Below, piece by piece: positions 1-7,939 of a stretch of 30,291 nt of DNA (positions within the stretch are counted from its first letter, which is position 1; every line of letters starts with the position of its first letter). The notes beneath the pieces were generated by a model that worked only from the letters and a program-made list of their open reading frames with translations, was not told where the DNA came from and did no database searches. The DNA is taken from the NCBI GenBank assembly GCA_031270565.1, contig JAISXJ010000135.1, forward strand, positions 1-30,291. The letters run 5' to 3'. The stretch comes from Prevotellaceae bacterium. GTDB taxonomy: Bacteria; Bacteroidota; Bacteroidia; Bacteroidales; Paludibacteraceae. The position numbers and the translations under genes were made by a program.

Positions 1-3
1 TTT

Positions 4-50
4 CCGCAGGTCGCTGACCTGCGGTTATGAAAATATGTCCTTTCAGGACA
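4..50. repeat. Pair of short intergenic palindromes
   Basis: Two hairpins stand in tandem upstream of dapA. The first has 9-bp perfect arms (CCGCAGGTC/GACCTGCGG, 4-12 and 16-24) with a 3-nt loop. The second has 6-bp arms (TGTCCT/AGGACA, 36-41 and 45-50), also with a 3-nt loop. There is no T-run, so a terminator role is not obvious. Similar short-loop palindromes lie in other gaps of the window. Confidence 0.6.
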
Positions 51-84
51 ACGTAACATTGACTTTCGCTCGGCACAAGCCCGA

Positions 85-124
85 AAAAATATTATTCACT
101 ATTCACTATTCGTTATTCACTAAA
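85..124. repeat. TATTCACTATTC-type A/T-rich dispersed repeat
   Basis: The stretch is built of reiterated TATTCACTA / TATTCGTTA words. The same words recur near 3157-3187, 3287-3353 and 12565-12590, always between genes and often just upstream of a promoter core. Role unknown. Confidence 0.5.
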
Positions 125-143
125 AACTACAAACTAACAGAAG

Positions 144-151
144 TACCTTTG
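144..151 (+). promoter_or_regulatory. dapA promoter -7 element
   Basis: TACCTTTG matches the Bacteroidetes -7 consensus TAnnTTTG and lies 36 bases before the dapA start codon. I see no clear -33 TTTG. Assigned by motif and position only. Confidence 0.6.
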
Positions 152-187
152 CGCCGTAAATTAAATTAATAAGAAACGATTAATCTT

Positions 188-1072
188 ATGTTGAATCATC
201 AATTTACGGGTATGGGCGTAGCCCTTATCACACCTTTCACCCGTGACGGCGCTGTCTCATTTGACGCACTGGAACGGTTAGTAGAGCGCCATATCACCAG
301 CCAAACCGATTATTTAGTCCTGTGCGGCACCACCGCCGAAACGCCGACACTCTCCGAGACCGAGCGTCAAACAATCGTTTCATTTGTAACGGATAGGGTA
401 GCCGGTCGTCTGCCGGTTGTACTTGGCATCGGCGGAAATGATACCCGTCATGTGGTCGAAAGCCTGCCTGCAGCCGGTCTCTCGGCAATCAGCGCTATCC
501 TGTCGGTTGCGCCTTATTATAACAAGCCGTCGCAGGAGGGACTTTACCGGCATTACAAAGCCATCGCCGAAGCAACGTCACTACCGATTATTCTCTATAA
601 TATTCCCGGAAGAACCGGTGTTACTATTGCAGCGTCAACGGTTGTCCGACTGGCAGAAGATTTTGAAAATATTGTGGCTGTCAAAGAAGCGTCGGGGAAT
701 CTTGCGCAGATAAATGAGATATTGCAGCACGCGCCGGAATCCTTTCAGGTCATCTCCGGTGATGACGCCCTGACCCTTCCCATGCTTGCCTTAGGCGCTG
801 TGGGGGTCATTTCGGTGCTTGGGAATGCTTTTCCCCGAGAATTTCGGCAAATGGTTCATCTTGCCCTGCAGGGAGATTTTAGCGCAGCCCGCGCCATACA
901 CCGTCGCTTCTCACCCCTGATGCACCAGCTTACCGTTGACGGCAATCCGGCAGGCATCAAGGGAACGCTCTCCGAAATGGGACTTATAGAAAACAGTCTG
1001 CGCCTGCCATTACTGCCGGCATCGCTCCAGACAATGGCAAACATCCGCCAAATTCTCGAAACCCTCCGTTAA
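188..1072 (+). CDS. dapA: 4-hydroxy-tetrahydrodipicolinate synthase
   Basis: DapA condenses pyruvate with aspartate semialdehyde, the first committed step of diaminopimelate and lysine synthesis in the cytoplasm. The 294-residue length is normal for the family. The N-terminus (GMGVALITPF), the CGTTAET segment at 46-52, the YNIPGRT motif at 137-143 with the catalytic tyrosine, and the Schiff-base lysine K166 in VAVKEASGN are all present. The usual GTTGE motif reads GTTAE here, a mild variant. The ATG at 188 lies just downstream of a TACCTTTG promoter core and places the conserved N-terminus as expected. The TPR gene follows after 6 bases, so the two are probably cotranscribed. The later pathway genes dapF and dapL are at the other end of the window. 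Confidence 0.97.
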   Translation: MLNHQFTGMGVALITPFTRDGAVSFDALERLVERHITSQTDYLVLCGTTAETPTLSETERQTIVSFVTDRVAGRLPVVLGIGGNDTRHVVESLPAAGLSAISAILSVAPYYNKPSQEGLYRHYKAIAEATSLPIILYNIPGRTGVTIAASTVVRLAEDFENIVAVKEASGNLAQINEILQHAPESFQVISGDDALTLPMLALGAVGVISVLGNAFPREFRQMVHLALQGDFSAARAIHRRFSPLMHQLTVDGNPAGIKGTLSEMGLIENSLRLPLLPASLQTMANIRQILETLR

Positions 1073-1078
1073 CCGTCC

Positions 1079-3112
1079 ATGTCAAAGAGACTGCTCATCA
1101 TTCTGCTGTTCACCTTGCAGTCATCCTGCGGACTGTTTGCGCAACTGAACACCGATCATTTGCTTTCGGTGGGGCGCAATGCGCTCTATTTTGAAGATTA
1201 TGTGCTGTCTATTCAATATTTTAATCAGGTTATCAAAGCCAAACCCTACCTCACGGAAGCCTATTATTTTCGGGCGGTTGCCAAAATCTATCTTGAAGAT
1301 TATTCCGGCGCAGAAGACGATTTGAACGCGGTTATTGAACGCAATCCATTTATGCCGATGGCTTATTATGCGCGTGGCTTTGCCGAAAAACATCTGAATA
1401 AACTCGAAAACGCCGAAGAAGACCTGAATAAAGCGCTGGAATTTAGTCCGGATAATATTACCTTTCTCCTGAACCGTCTCGAAATATATGACCGGCAGGA
1501 GAAATACGACCACGAGCTTGCCGACATTGATTATTTACTTAACCGCACCCATTCCATTCCCGAACTTTCTGTGGAGAAAGGGCGTGTGCTGTTGCTCAAA
1601 GGGGACACTTTGGGTGCGTTGCGTGTGGCGGATGCTACCGTGCGTTCCGACTCTCTTTTGCCCGAAGCGTGGGGCATGCGCGGTTTGTTGCGGTTGATGC
1701 TGCAACAGCACGACAGCGCACTTGCAGACTACAATCGCGCCATCGCACTGGACGCACAAAATGCCTCTTACTACACAAACAGGGGTATTATTCGCTATGA
1801 GAATAAGAACTTTCGCGGAGCGCTCGCCGATTATGACCGCGCCGTCAGCCTCCGGTCGGACGACTATCAGGTGTTATTGAATCGCGCTCTGCTGCGCAAT
1901 GAAGTGGGCGATTACAACAATGCCCTTGCCGACCTCGACAGGGTTATTTCTCTTCAACCGGACTTGCACGAAGCCGTTTATCAACGCGCCATCATCGCGC
2001 AGCAGCTCGGTTTTCACGAGGAAGCTGTGCGCGATTTCTCACAAATTATTGAAAACTATTCGCAGTTTGTTCCCGCCTTTTATGGCAGAGCGCAGTCATA
2101 CGAAGCTCTGAACAGGCATCAGCTGGCGTACAATGACATGTCAACAGCTTTTACGCTCAATGAAATGCGTCAAAAGAACAAGGACAAGCCTCAGGATAAA
2201 ACGCCGGAAGCCACCGTACAAATAGCCAAAGAGGAAGCCTCGTTTCGGGAACGCGCCAAACTGTTTGCAACCGGCGAAACGCAGTCCGAAGATACGCGCT
2301 ACAAAAACAATATTTTACGGGGAACGATACAAAACCGGCGTGTGGAGGTAGAGAATCGGGGAAATTTTGTCTTATCCTACTATCAAAACGATAATCTGCT
2401 GCATGCTACCATACATTATGACAGCCTTCTCAATCTCTTTAACCTTACCATCAGACAACGCAGCGCTCTGAAACTTGTTTCGGAAGAGATACCTCTCACC
2501 AACGCTCTTATTGACTATCATTTCAAGGCGATTCATGACCTGACGGACAGACTTCAAACAGCGGAGAACAACGGCAATCTCTATTTTGAACGCGGGATTG
2601 ATTATGCCCTTGTTCAGGATTTGAACAGCGCCATAGCCGATTTTTCTTCGGCTATCACATACGGAGCAGGCGCGTTAGCCTATTTCTGTCGAGCAAATAT
2701 GCGTTACAAACAGCTGGAGATTACGCTGGCAAACGCAGCTGCCCGGACAACTCCCAAAGAGCCTTCCAAAACGACGGATTACACGCTCCATATCCCTGCG
2801 ATTGACCGCTCGTCCGTCCATGAAGGCAAGTTAATTCTCAGAGATTATGACGAAACGCTTGCGCTCAATCCGTCGTTCTGTTATGCGTGGTATAATCGTG
2901 CCAATACACTTTCGCTGTTAGGGGAATACCGGCTGGCAATTGCCGATTACACGCACGCCATTGGGTTGAACGGCGATTTTGCAGAAGCCTATTTTAATCG
3001 TGGTCTGGTCTATATCTTTCTCGGTGAAGCCGCCAGTGGCATTGCCGATTTAAGCAAGGCGGGCGAATTAGGCATCTATCAGGCATATAGTCTGCTGAAA
3101 AAAATACGGTAG
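1079..3112 (+). CDS. Secreted tetratricopeptide-repeat protein
   Basis: This 677-residue protein begins with a signal peptide (MSKRLLIILLFTLQ..., likely cut after CGLFAQ near residue 22), so it is exported to the periplasm or outer surface. The cysteine near residue 16 lacks a good lipobox. Residues about 25-370 form a run of TPR units with repeated A-x-x-D-x-x-x-A-I patterns (for example ALADYNRAIAL, ALADYDRAVSL, ALADLDRVISL). A charged, non-TPR linker covers roughly 375-500, and further TPR units occupy 500-677. TPRs are protein-binding scaffolds and no catalytic motif is visible. The gene starts 6 bases after dapA and probably shares its transcript; a functional link with lysine synthesis is not implied. 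Exact role unknown. Confidence 0.88.
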   Translation: MSKRLLIILLFTLQSSCGLFAQLNTDHLLSVGRNALYFEDYVLSIQYFNQVIKAKPYLTEAYYFRAVAKIYLEDYSGAEDDLNAVIERNPFMPMAYYARGFAEKHLNKLENAEEDLNKALEFSPDNITFLLNRLEIYDRQEKYDHELADIDYLLNRTHSIPELSVEKGRVLLLKGDTLGALRVADATVRSDSLLPEAWGMRGLLRLMLQQHDSALADYNRAIALDAQNASYYTNRGIIRYENKNFRGALADYDRAVSLRSDDYQVLLNRALLRNEVGDYNNALADLDRVISLQPDLHEAVYQRAIIAQQLGFHEEAVRDFSQIIENYSQFVPAFYGRAQSYEALNRHQLAYNDMSTAFTLNEMRQKNKDKPQDKTPEATVQIAKEEASFRERAKLFATGETQSEDTRYKNNILRGTIQNRRVEVENRGNFVLSYYQNDNLLHATIHYDSLLNLFNLTIRQRSALKLVSEEIPLTNALIDYHFKAIHDLTDRLQTAENNGNLYFERGIDYALVQDLNSAIADFSSAITYGAGALAYFCRANMRYKQLEITLANAAARTTPKEPSKTTDYTLHIPAIDRSSVHEGKLILRDYDETLALNPSFCYAWYNRANTLSLLGEYRLAIADYTHAIGLNGDFAEAYFNRGLVYIFLGEAASGIADLSKAGELGIYQAYSLLKKIR

Positions 3113-3357
3113 GAATGAATAGTTATTAGAGTGTAGTTTTTAGAGTGTAGTTTTTAGTGAATAACGAATAGTGAATAGTGAATAATAATTATCCTGAACA
3201 TCCTGTTAATCCTGTGAAAAATAAAAGCCGTTTTTCTATTGAATAACGAAGAATGAATAACTAATAACTACACTCTAACCACTAAAAAAATATTATTCAC
3301 TATTCGTTATTCACTAAAAAATATTTCTCATTTTTCATTATTCACTAAAAAAAGTAT
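3113..3357. other. Gene-free gap with dispersed A/T-rich repeats
   Basis: Between the TPR gene and the first FISUMP leader I see no gene. The gap holds repeats of TAGAGTGTAGTTTTTAG and TATTCACTATTCGTTATTC types, and a copy (3191-3230) of a 40-bp repeat containing CATCCTGTTAATCCTGTG, which recurs at 12507-12546 and, inverted, at 30135-30175. Confidence 0.6.
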
Positions 3358-3365
3358 TATCTTTG
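3358..3365 (+). promoter_or_regulatory. Promoter -7 element of first FISUMP gene
   Basis: TATCTTTG (TAnnTTTG consensus) follows an A-rich spacer. It predicts a transcript start near 3372 and hence a leader of roughly 500 nt before the ATG at 3868. Confidence 0.6.
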
Positions 3366-3640
3366 CCCCCGATTTTCACATCAAAAAATGAAAAAATAAT
3401 TATGCTTATTTCAGGGCTTTTATCCATACCATTTTTTCAGTTTAGACGGTTTAACCGGCTAAAAGTAAGCTCGTTACAAAAGCCCCCCCCCTGCATTTGC
3501 CTTAACTCCTTGTATTCAAGGGTTTAACAATTTCTCAGACTTTTTCCATTTGACAGTTAATGGCGCGCAATTTCTTTGCGTTTCTTTGCCATATACATCT
3601 GTAACGGCAATCTTCCGGAAGCTTCGGAGGTGTTGCCGTT
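3366..3640 (+). promoter_or_regulatory. Conserved structured leader, copy A
   Basis: First of three homologous leaders (others at 12602-12878 and 22689-22963), each upstream of a gene for a secreted protein. In order it contains an imperfect palindrome around GGTTTAACC, a run of nine C (3483-3491), the hairpin CCTTG-TATT-CAAGG (3508-3521), a 15-codon reading frame MARNFFAFLCHIHL (3560-3604), and a 38-nt hairpin (3603-3640) with outer stem AACGGCAA/TTGCCGTT. It could act as a 5' regulatory RNA, or be a non-functional repeat that was copied along with the genes. Confidence 0.6.
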
Positions 3641-3744
3641 CTGTTTTATTGCGCCTCTTACAAAAAACCTTTACATGCCTTGTGGTTAATTATTTTTTAC
3701 CGCAAAGAACACAAAAGCACGAAACAAAAAAAACACCTCTTTCT

Positions 3745-3763
3745 CCCTCTCCTTTGGAGAGGG
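3745..3763. repeat. Short palindrome in leader tail
   Basis: CCCTCTCC (3745-3752) and GGAGAGGG (3756-3763) pair perfectly around a TTT loop in the variable part of the leader. The sequence around it (GGTCGGGGTGAGG) is absent from the other two leader copies, so it looks inserted. Confidence 0.5.
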
Positions 3764-3867
3764 TCGGGGTGAGGTTAAACAAAACAACTTATATCAACTT
3801 AATTTATTTATTACTAACCTGCTTTTTTCCTAAAAAATGTTGGGAAGAGGCTCTTAATTCTTTATTT

Positions 3868-5412
3868 ATGAAACAAAAAACATTTCTTTTCGCTGCGCTT
3901 ACAGCAGCATTTTTAAGCGTCGCTTCATTTTCTGCGGCGCAGGTAACTATTGGCGGCAGCGACCTGCCTAAAGCAGGAACTATCCTTGATTTAAACAGCA
4001 GTAGCGGCGACAAAGGTGGATTGCTGCTGTCAAATGTAAGTATTACCAACTTAAACGCCATTCCGTACGACGTTTCCGCCGATGTGTTTCCCGGCATTGA
4101 AGCCTCTAATCACGACACAAAAAAAGGAGACTTGGCGGGGATGATGGTTTACAGCACAAATGAATGTCTCCATCCAAACGGAGACGGTCTTTATGTCTGG
4201 GACGGTAACAAATGGAATTACATCGGCGGAAGCGACGGTCTGGCTTCTTGTATTGAAATTCAAACACCTGGCCAGCTTCCGGTTTATTTTATGACGTACA
4301 ATCTCGGCGCAGACCCAACTTTGAACACGCCCAAAAAGCAGATGCAATATATGATGACGCATAATATGAACGAATTTATATCTGCCATTTGCGGTGACCT
4401 CTACCAGTGGGGACGTATTGCTGACGGACACGAAAAACGCGATGCCGTTCCTTATGGCGGAAATAACACTACTACTAATATAAATCCGATTGGAAGTACA
4501 TTTTTGAATGCTATCTCCGGACAAATAGAAGATGACACCTATCCTTCTTACGATAAAATGGCTGAAGATCAGAAATATGGACATTTTATCAAAAGTAATA
4601 GTGCAGCTGGTTTTGATTGGCGCGATCCAAAAATGGATAATCTTTGGGGTAACGGCGAAGGAACAGAGCCACAGGATGACCCTGATGGCGGGATCCTGTA
4701 TAACGGTAAATATTATCATAATACAAACTGGGATATTCCTGAAAACAATCCCTGCCCTGCCGGATTTCGCGTGCCGACTATAGATGAATGGGAACGGCTT
4801 CTGATTGCTGACGCAGATCCTTCCATACCGAATAAGGACCAATACGTGGATATAACTTCGGTACAGGCACAAACTCGTGAGGTAACAGGTTTTAGTGTAG
4901 CCGATTGGAAAGGAAGTGTTGTACATACCTCTCATGGTTTAACATGGGTAAGAGTTCTATGTTCTTCATCAGGATGTCGTCTGGAATCATGGCCAGGGAT
5001 GCAGTTGAGTGATAGGGATCCTGCCGGTTATGTTCTTTACCGTACGACAGACTGGAATGCCGCTGATCCTAAATATACAAATTCTGATGGAAGTTATGAT
5101 ATCGATGGCACCAGTGCACTCCACGAAGATGATGCTCCTGAAGCGCTTATGTTTCTTCCTGCCGCAGGATGGCGCGCTGCCTCCAATGGTGAAGCAGTTA
5201 CACCGGGTTGTTCCAAACCTAACCCTTGTTCTCAAGGCGTTTCTGTAAACGGGTACTATTGGAGCAGTACGGTTGCAGGCAATTTACCGGCAGGTGGATT
5301 TAATACCGGCGACAAATATGTTCGTGTATTTAATATGCACAGTACACTCCTGTCTTCTTCGCAACTTGCCATTCGTGCTGCAGGTCACAGCGTACGTTGT
5401 GTGAGAAAGTAA
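3868..5412 (+). CDS. Secreted FISUMP-domain protein
   Basis: The 514-residue protein starts MKQKTFLFAALTAAF, a clear signal peptide likely cut after SAAQ (residue 25). The frame stays open upstream to 3550, but that part is leader sequence; the ATG at 3868 starts at the signal peptide. The C-terminal part matches the Fibrobacter succinogenes major paralogous domain (FISUMP): GFRVPTIDEWERL, then YYWSSTVAG and the terminal SVRCVRK. The family is secreted, common in Bacteroidetes and of unknown biochemical role. The protein is a clear paralogue of the one at 23178-24530; both share VTIGGSD-PKAG-ILDLNSS and LSNVSIT near the mature N-terminus, and the TPKKQ, YQWGRI-DGH and WGNGEG segments. No T9SS tail is present, so the export route beyond the inner membrane is not visible. 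A strong terminator follows. Confidence 0.85.
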   Translation: MKQKTFLFAALTAAFLSVASFSAAQVTIGGSDLPKAGTILDLNSSSGDKGGLLLSNVSITNLNAIPYDVSADVFPGIEASNHDTKKGDLAGMMVYSTNECLHPNGDGLYVWDGNKWNYIGGSDGLASCIEIQTPGQLPVYFMTYNLGADPTLNTPKKQMQYMMTHNMNEFISAICGDLYQWGRIADGHEKRDAVPYGGNNTTTNINPIGSTFLNAISGQIEDDTYPSYDKMAEDQKYGHFIKSNSAAGFDWRDPKMDNLWGNGEGTEPQDDPDGGILYNGKYYHNTNWDIPENNPCPAGFRVPTIDEWERLLIADADPSIPNKDQYVDITSVQAQTREVTGFSVADWKGSVVHTSHGLTWVRVLCSSSGCRLESWPGMQLSDRDPAGYVLYRTTDWNAADPKYTNSDGSYDIDGTSALHEDDAPEALMFLPAAGWRAASNGEAVTPGCSKPNPCSQGVSVNGYYWSSTVAGNLPAGGFNTGDKYVRVFNMHSTLLSSSQLAIRAAGHSVRCVRK

Positions 5413-5430
5413 GTCTGAATTTTATACATG

Positions 5431-5478
5431 AAAATAACAGCGTTGCTCCTGTCTCCGGAAGCAACGCTGTTATTTTTT
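5431..5478. terminator. Bidirectional intrinsic terminator
   Basis: A perfect 16-bp stem pairs AAAATAACAGCGTTGC (5431-5446) with 5461-5476 around a 14-nt loop. T-runs on both strands suit the convergent genes on either side, the FISUMP gene and the lipoprotein gene. Confidence 0.88.
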
Positions 5479-5506
5479 ATGCCGCTTATGCGGAAATGCT
5501 TTCAAT

Positions 5507-5944
5507 TTATTTGTTCTGTGGAGCCCACGCCATCCAACTGCCCCATTTCAGGCCAGCCAGTCCGTCCGTAAATTTAACCCCAAGTTTGATAAACATTTTA
5601 TCTCTCTGGTCGTGCTTAAGTACTACCGTATAGCTGCCGGTTTCAGTAAAAGGCACGGTATCATTATCCACACGCAGCAACTGAATATAGAGCGTATCAT
5701 TCGATTGCCGGATATCGTTCCTGTCCTGTTTGGCATCCGCTATTTTGCCATCGGCGCTTGTCCCTTTTTGAACACTAACCCACTCTGCGTTGCCTCCATC
5801 GTATTCTGTAATGATTAATTCGGGAATGTTGCTCTCATTCGGGTCAATAATTCTGTTTACAGGCGAGTTGTTACAGGCATAAAAAGCGAGTGCGCCAACC
5901 AAAATCAGACTGACAGTAGCAAAAATCTTTGTTATTGATTTCAT
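5507..5944 (-). CDS. Small lipoprotein of unknown function
   Basis: About 145 residues. The N-terminus MKSITKIFATVSLILVG is a signal sequence leading to FYACNN, where the cysteine is a plausible lipidation site, although the residues before it are a loose lipobox. The mature part has no family I recognise; it is mostly polar and beta-rich by appearance (TLYIQLLRV, GSYTVVLKHD, MFIKLGVKF) and ends in tryptophans (KWGSWMAWAP), which may point to a beta-sandwich anchored in a membrane. I chose the ATG at 5944; the only earlier start is a TTG at 5953. A promoter core lies 44 bases upstream. The gene is transcribed alone and converges on the FISUMP gene. Confidence 0.7.
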   Translation of the reverse strand: MKSITKIFATVSLILVGALAFYACNNSPVNRIIDPNESNIPELIITEYDGGNAEWVSVQKGTSADGKIADAKQDRNDIRQSNDTLYIQLLRVDNDTVPFTETGSYTVVLKHDQRDKMFIKLGVKFTDGLAGLKWGSWMAWAPQNK

Positions 5945-5987
5945 TCTTTTCAATTTTACTGTTATCGCATTAAATAATAAAACGCTG

Positions 5988-5995
5988 CAAAGATA
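5988..5995 (-). promoter_or_regulatory. Lipoprotein gene promoter -7 element
   Basis: Read on the minus strand it is TATCTTTG, preceded by AAAAAGGCG, the same context as the mazG, yitT, dapF and dxs promoters. Confidence 0.6.
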
Positions 5996-6081
5996 CGCCT
6001 TTTTAGTTATCTGTTTTTGGTGAATGGAAAATTGTCATAGAATTGTAACATGTCTGACACATAAACTACACATTATCGTTT

Positions 6082-6089
6082 TACCTTTG
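6082..6089 (+). promoter_or_regulatory. Promoter -7 element of DUF47-PiT unit
   Basis: TACCTTTG matches TAnnTTTG and lies 105 bases before the ATG at 6195, leaving a leader of about 100 nt. I saw no recognisable riboswitch in it. Confidence 0.5.
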
Positions 6090-6194
6090 TCGCCGGATTG
6101 TCAAAGCGCCGTTGCATCAATACGACGACACACCGTAAAAATGCGCTGCAAGTCCTTTGACAGCATAAAAATCATTTAACAAAAAAGTTTTACA

Positions 6195-6842
6195 ATGAAC
6201 AATTCCCTTCTTAGCCGCTTTTCCCCAAAAGAGCCAAAGTTTTTTCCACTACTGAAAAACATGTCCAATGTGTTGCTCGAAGCATCGGATTTAATGATTG
6301 ACTGCGCTCAAACCGATGACCACGCTTCTCAGGTGGAACTTTACAAGATGATAAAAGAGAAAGAACGTGCGGGCGATGCGTTGTCCAACAAAATCTTCGA
6401 CGAGTTGAACACAACATTTATAACGCCCTTTGATCGTGAGGACATTCATCAGTTGGCAAATCTGCTGGACGACGTAACGGACGGAATCAACAGCAGCGCC
6501 AAACGCATCGCTCTGTACAATCCCAAAAGGATGCCGGAAGGCGCACTGACACTGGCGCAACTGATAAAGGAGGGCGCTATTTGCATCGGTAAAGCCGTCG
6601 ATGAACTGCACGTGTTGAAACAGAGCGCTACGAAAATCAGGGAGTTTTGCAGCGAATTGCACGACATCGAAAATAAAGCCGATGACGTTTACGAACATTT
6701 TATTATCACACTTTTCAAGGACGAAACCGATGCTATTGAGGTTTTGAAGGTGAAAGAGATTATGTTTGAACTCGAAAAGACCACCGATGCTGCCGAGTAT
6801 GTTGGAAAAATTATTAAAACCATTATTGTAAAATACGCCTGA
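6195..6842 (+). CDS. DUF47 (PhoU-like) phosphate transport accessory protein
   Basis: The 215-residue, all-helical protein resembles the DUF47/Pit-accessory family, distant relatives of PhoU that accompany PiT phosphate transporters. Typical segments are visible: EKERAGDALSNKIFDELNTTFITPFDREDIHQLANLLDDVTDGI, here from about residue 54 to 98, and the C-terminal TTDAAEYVGKII. Length is normal for the family. The gene lies 46 bases upstream of a PiT transporter gene on the same strand, which supports a role in controlling phosphate uptake. A hairpin with a T-run overlaps its stop codon, so readthrough into the transporter gene may be limited. Confidence 0.9.
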   Translation: MNNSLLSRFSPKEPKFFPLLKNMSNVLLEASDLMIDCAQTDDHASQVELYKMIKEKERAGDALSNKIFDELNTTFITPFDREDIHQLANLLDDVTDGINSSAKRIALYNPKRMPEGALTLAQLIKEGAICIGKAVDELHVLKQSATKIREFCSELHDIENKADDVYEHFIITLFKDETDAIEVLKVKEIMFELEKTTDAAEYVGKIIKTIIVKYA

Positions 6843-6858
6843 GTTGGCGTATTTTTTT
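6830..6858 (+). terminator. Hairpin overlapping the DUF47 stop codon
   Basis: AAAATACGCC (6830-6839) and GGCGTATTTT (6846-6855) form a perfect 10-bp stem with a 6-nt loop that contains the TGA stop, followed by more T. It has the form of an intrinsic terminator inside the operon, between the DUF47 and PiT genes. Confidence 0.75.
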
Positions 6859-6888
6859 GTACCAAACAACTGAAAGGAGAAAAAAAGA

Positions 6889-7905
6889 ATGGTATTACTG
6901 ATTACAATTATCGTTTTATGCCTGCTCTTTGATTTCATCAACGGGTTTCACGATGCTGCCAATTCCATTGCCACCATTGTATCGACAAAAGTATTAACGC
7001 CGTTTCAAGCGGTGTTGTGGGCAGCATTTTTCAATTTTGTCGCCTTTTTTATTGCCAAATATGTAATTGGGGAATTTGGCATTGCCAATACGGTATCGAA
7101 AACCGTATTTGAAGAATTTATCACCCTGCCGGTGATATTGTCGGGCGTGATAGCGGCAATCATCTGGAATCTGCTCACGTGGTGGCTTGGGATACCCTCT
7201 TCATCGTCCCACACGCTGATAGGCGGCTTTGCGGGAGCAGCGATAATGGCAAGCGGCTTTCAGTCGATACACGTTGGCATCATAGCCAAGATTGCGGGCT
7301 TTATTTTTCTGGCGCCGCTGATAGGAATGCTTATGGCGTGGGTGTTCACTATTCTGGTGATGAAAATCTGCCGTAAGGCGAATCCGTATAAGGCAAACAG
7401 TTGGTTTAAACAGTTGCAGCTGGTGTCGTCTGCGCTTTTCAGCATCGGACACGGCTTGAACGATTCTCAAAAGGTGATGGGCATCATAGCTGCCGCAATG
7501 ATTGCGGCGAAGCCGCTTGGCATCGGCATAAGCATTGACAGCATTGACGGATTGCCCATCTGGGTGCCGTTTGCCTGTTTTACGGTCATTTCGCTGGGAA
7601 CGATGTCCGGAGGGTGGAAAATTGTCAAGACGATGGGGTCGCGTATCACCAAAGTAACACCTCTTGAGGGCGTGGTTGCCGAAACCGCCGGAGCGTTTAC
7701 GCTCTATCTGACGGAGTTGTTAAAAATCCCCGTCAGCACCACGCACACCATTACCGGAGCGATTATTGGAGTTGGGGCGACCAAACGCCTTTCGGCTGTT
7801 CGCTGGGGCGTAACGCGCAATCTGCTCGTGGCATGGATTCTGACAATCCCCGTTAGCGCCCTGTTGGCGGCGCTAATCTACCTTTTCGTGATGCTGTTTA
7901 TTTAA
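6889..7905 (+). CDS. pit: PiT-family inorganic phosphate transporter
   Basis: PiT proteins move phosphate with H+ or Na+ across the inner membrane. The 338-residue protein is hydrophobic throughout, with about ten membrane segments. It has the two inverted signature regions of the family: GFHDAANSIATIVSTKVLTP near residues 24-43, and GHGLNDSQKVMGI near 188-200. The serine-rich IPSSSSHTLIGG and IPVSTTHTITGAIIG segments are also typical. The short PiT form without the long cytoplasmic loop, next to a DUF47 gene, is common in Bacteroidetes. Transport ion and affinity cannot be read from the sequence. Confidence 0.94.
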   Translation: MVLLITIIVLCLLFDFINGFHDAANSIATIVSTKVLTPFQAVLWAAFFNFVAFFIAKYVIGEFGIANTVSKTVFEEFITLPVILSGVIAAIIWNLLTWWLGIPSSSSHTLIGGFAGAAIMASGFQSIHVGIIAKIAGFIFLAPLIGMLMAWVFTILVMKICRKANPYKANSWFKQLQLVSSALFSIGHGLNDSQKVMGIIAAAMIAAKPLGIGISIDSIDGLPIWVPFACFTVISLGTMSGGWKIVKTMGSRITKVTPLEGVVAETAGAFTLYLTELLKIPVSTTHTITGAIIGVGATKRLSAVRWGVTRNLLVAWILTIPVSALLAALIYLFVMLFI

Positions 7906-7911
7906 AAATAA

Positions 7912-7939
7912 CGAATAGCCAATCGGAATACGCTATTCG
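7912..7939. repeat. Inverted repeat between converging pit and mazG
   Basis: CGAATAGC (7912-7919) and GCTATTCG (7932-7939) can pair across a 12-nt loop. The right arm overlaps the mazG stop codon at 7933. It may serve as a weak shared terminator, but there is no good T-run. Confidence 0.4.

Noticed and set aside
3550..3867. N-terminal extension of the first FISUMP protein
   Set aside because: The frame is open by chance through leader sequence; the signal peptide begins at 3868, and the second paralogue has a comparable spurious extension from 23001.
4051..4935. 294-codon minus-strand frame opposite the first FISUMP gene
   Set aside because: No start context or domain; the plus-strand gene has clear signal peptide and family motifs.
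5664..5672. Perfect DnaA box TTATCCACA
   Set aside because: It is a single match inside the lipoprotein gene, with no cluster around it; a 9-mer can occur by chance in 30 kb.
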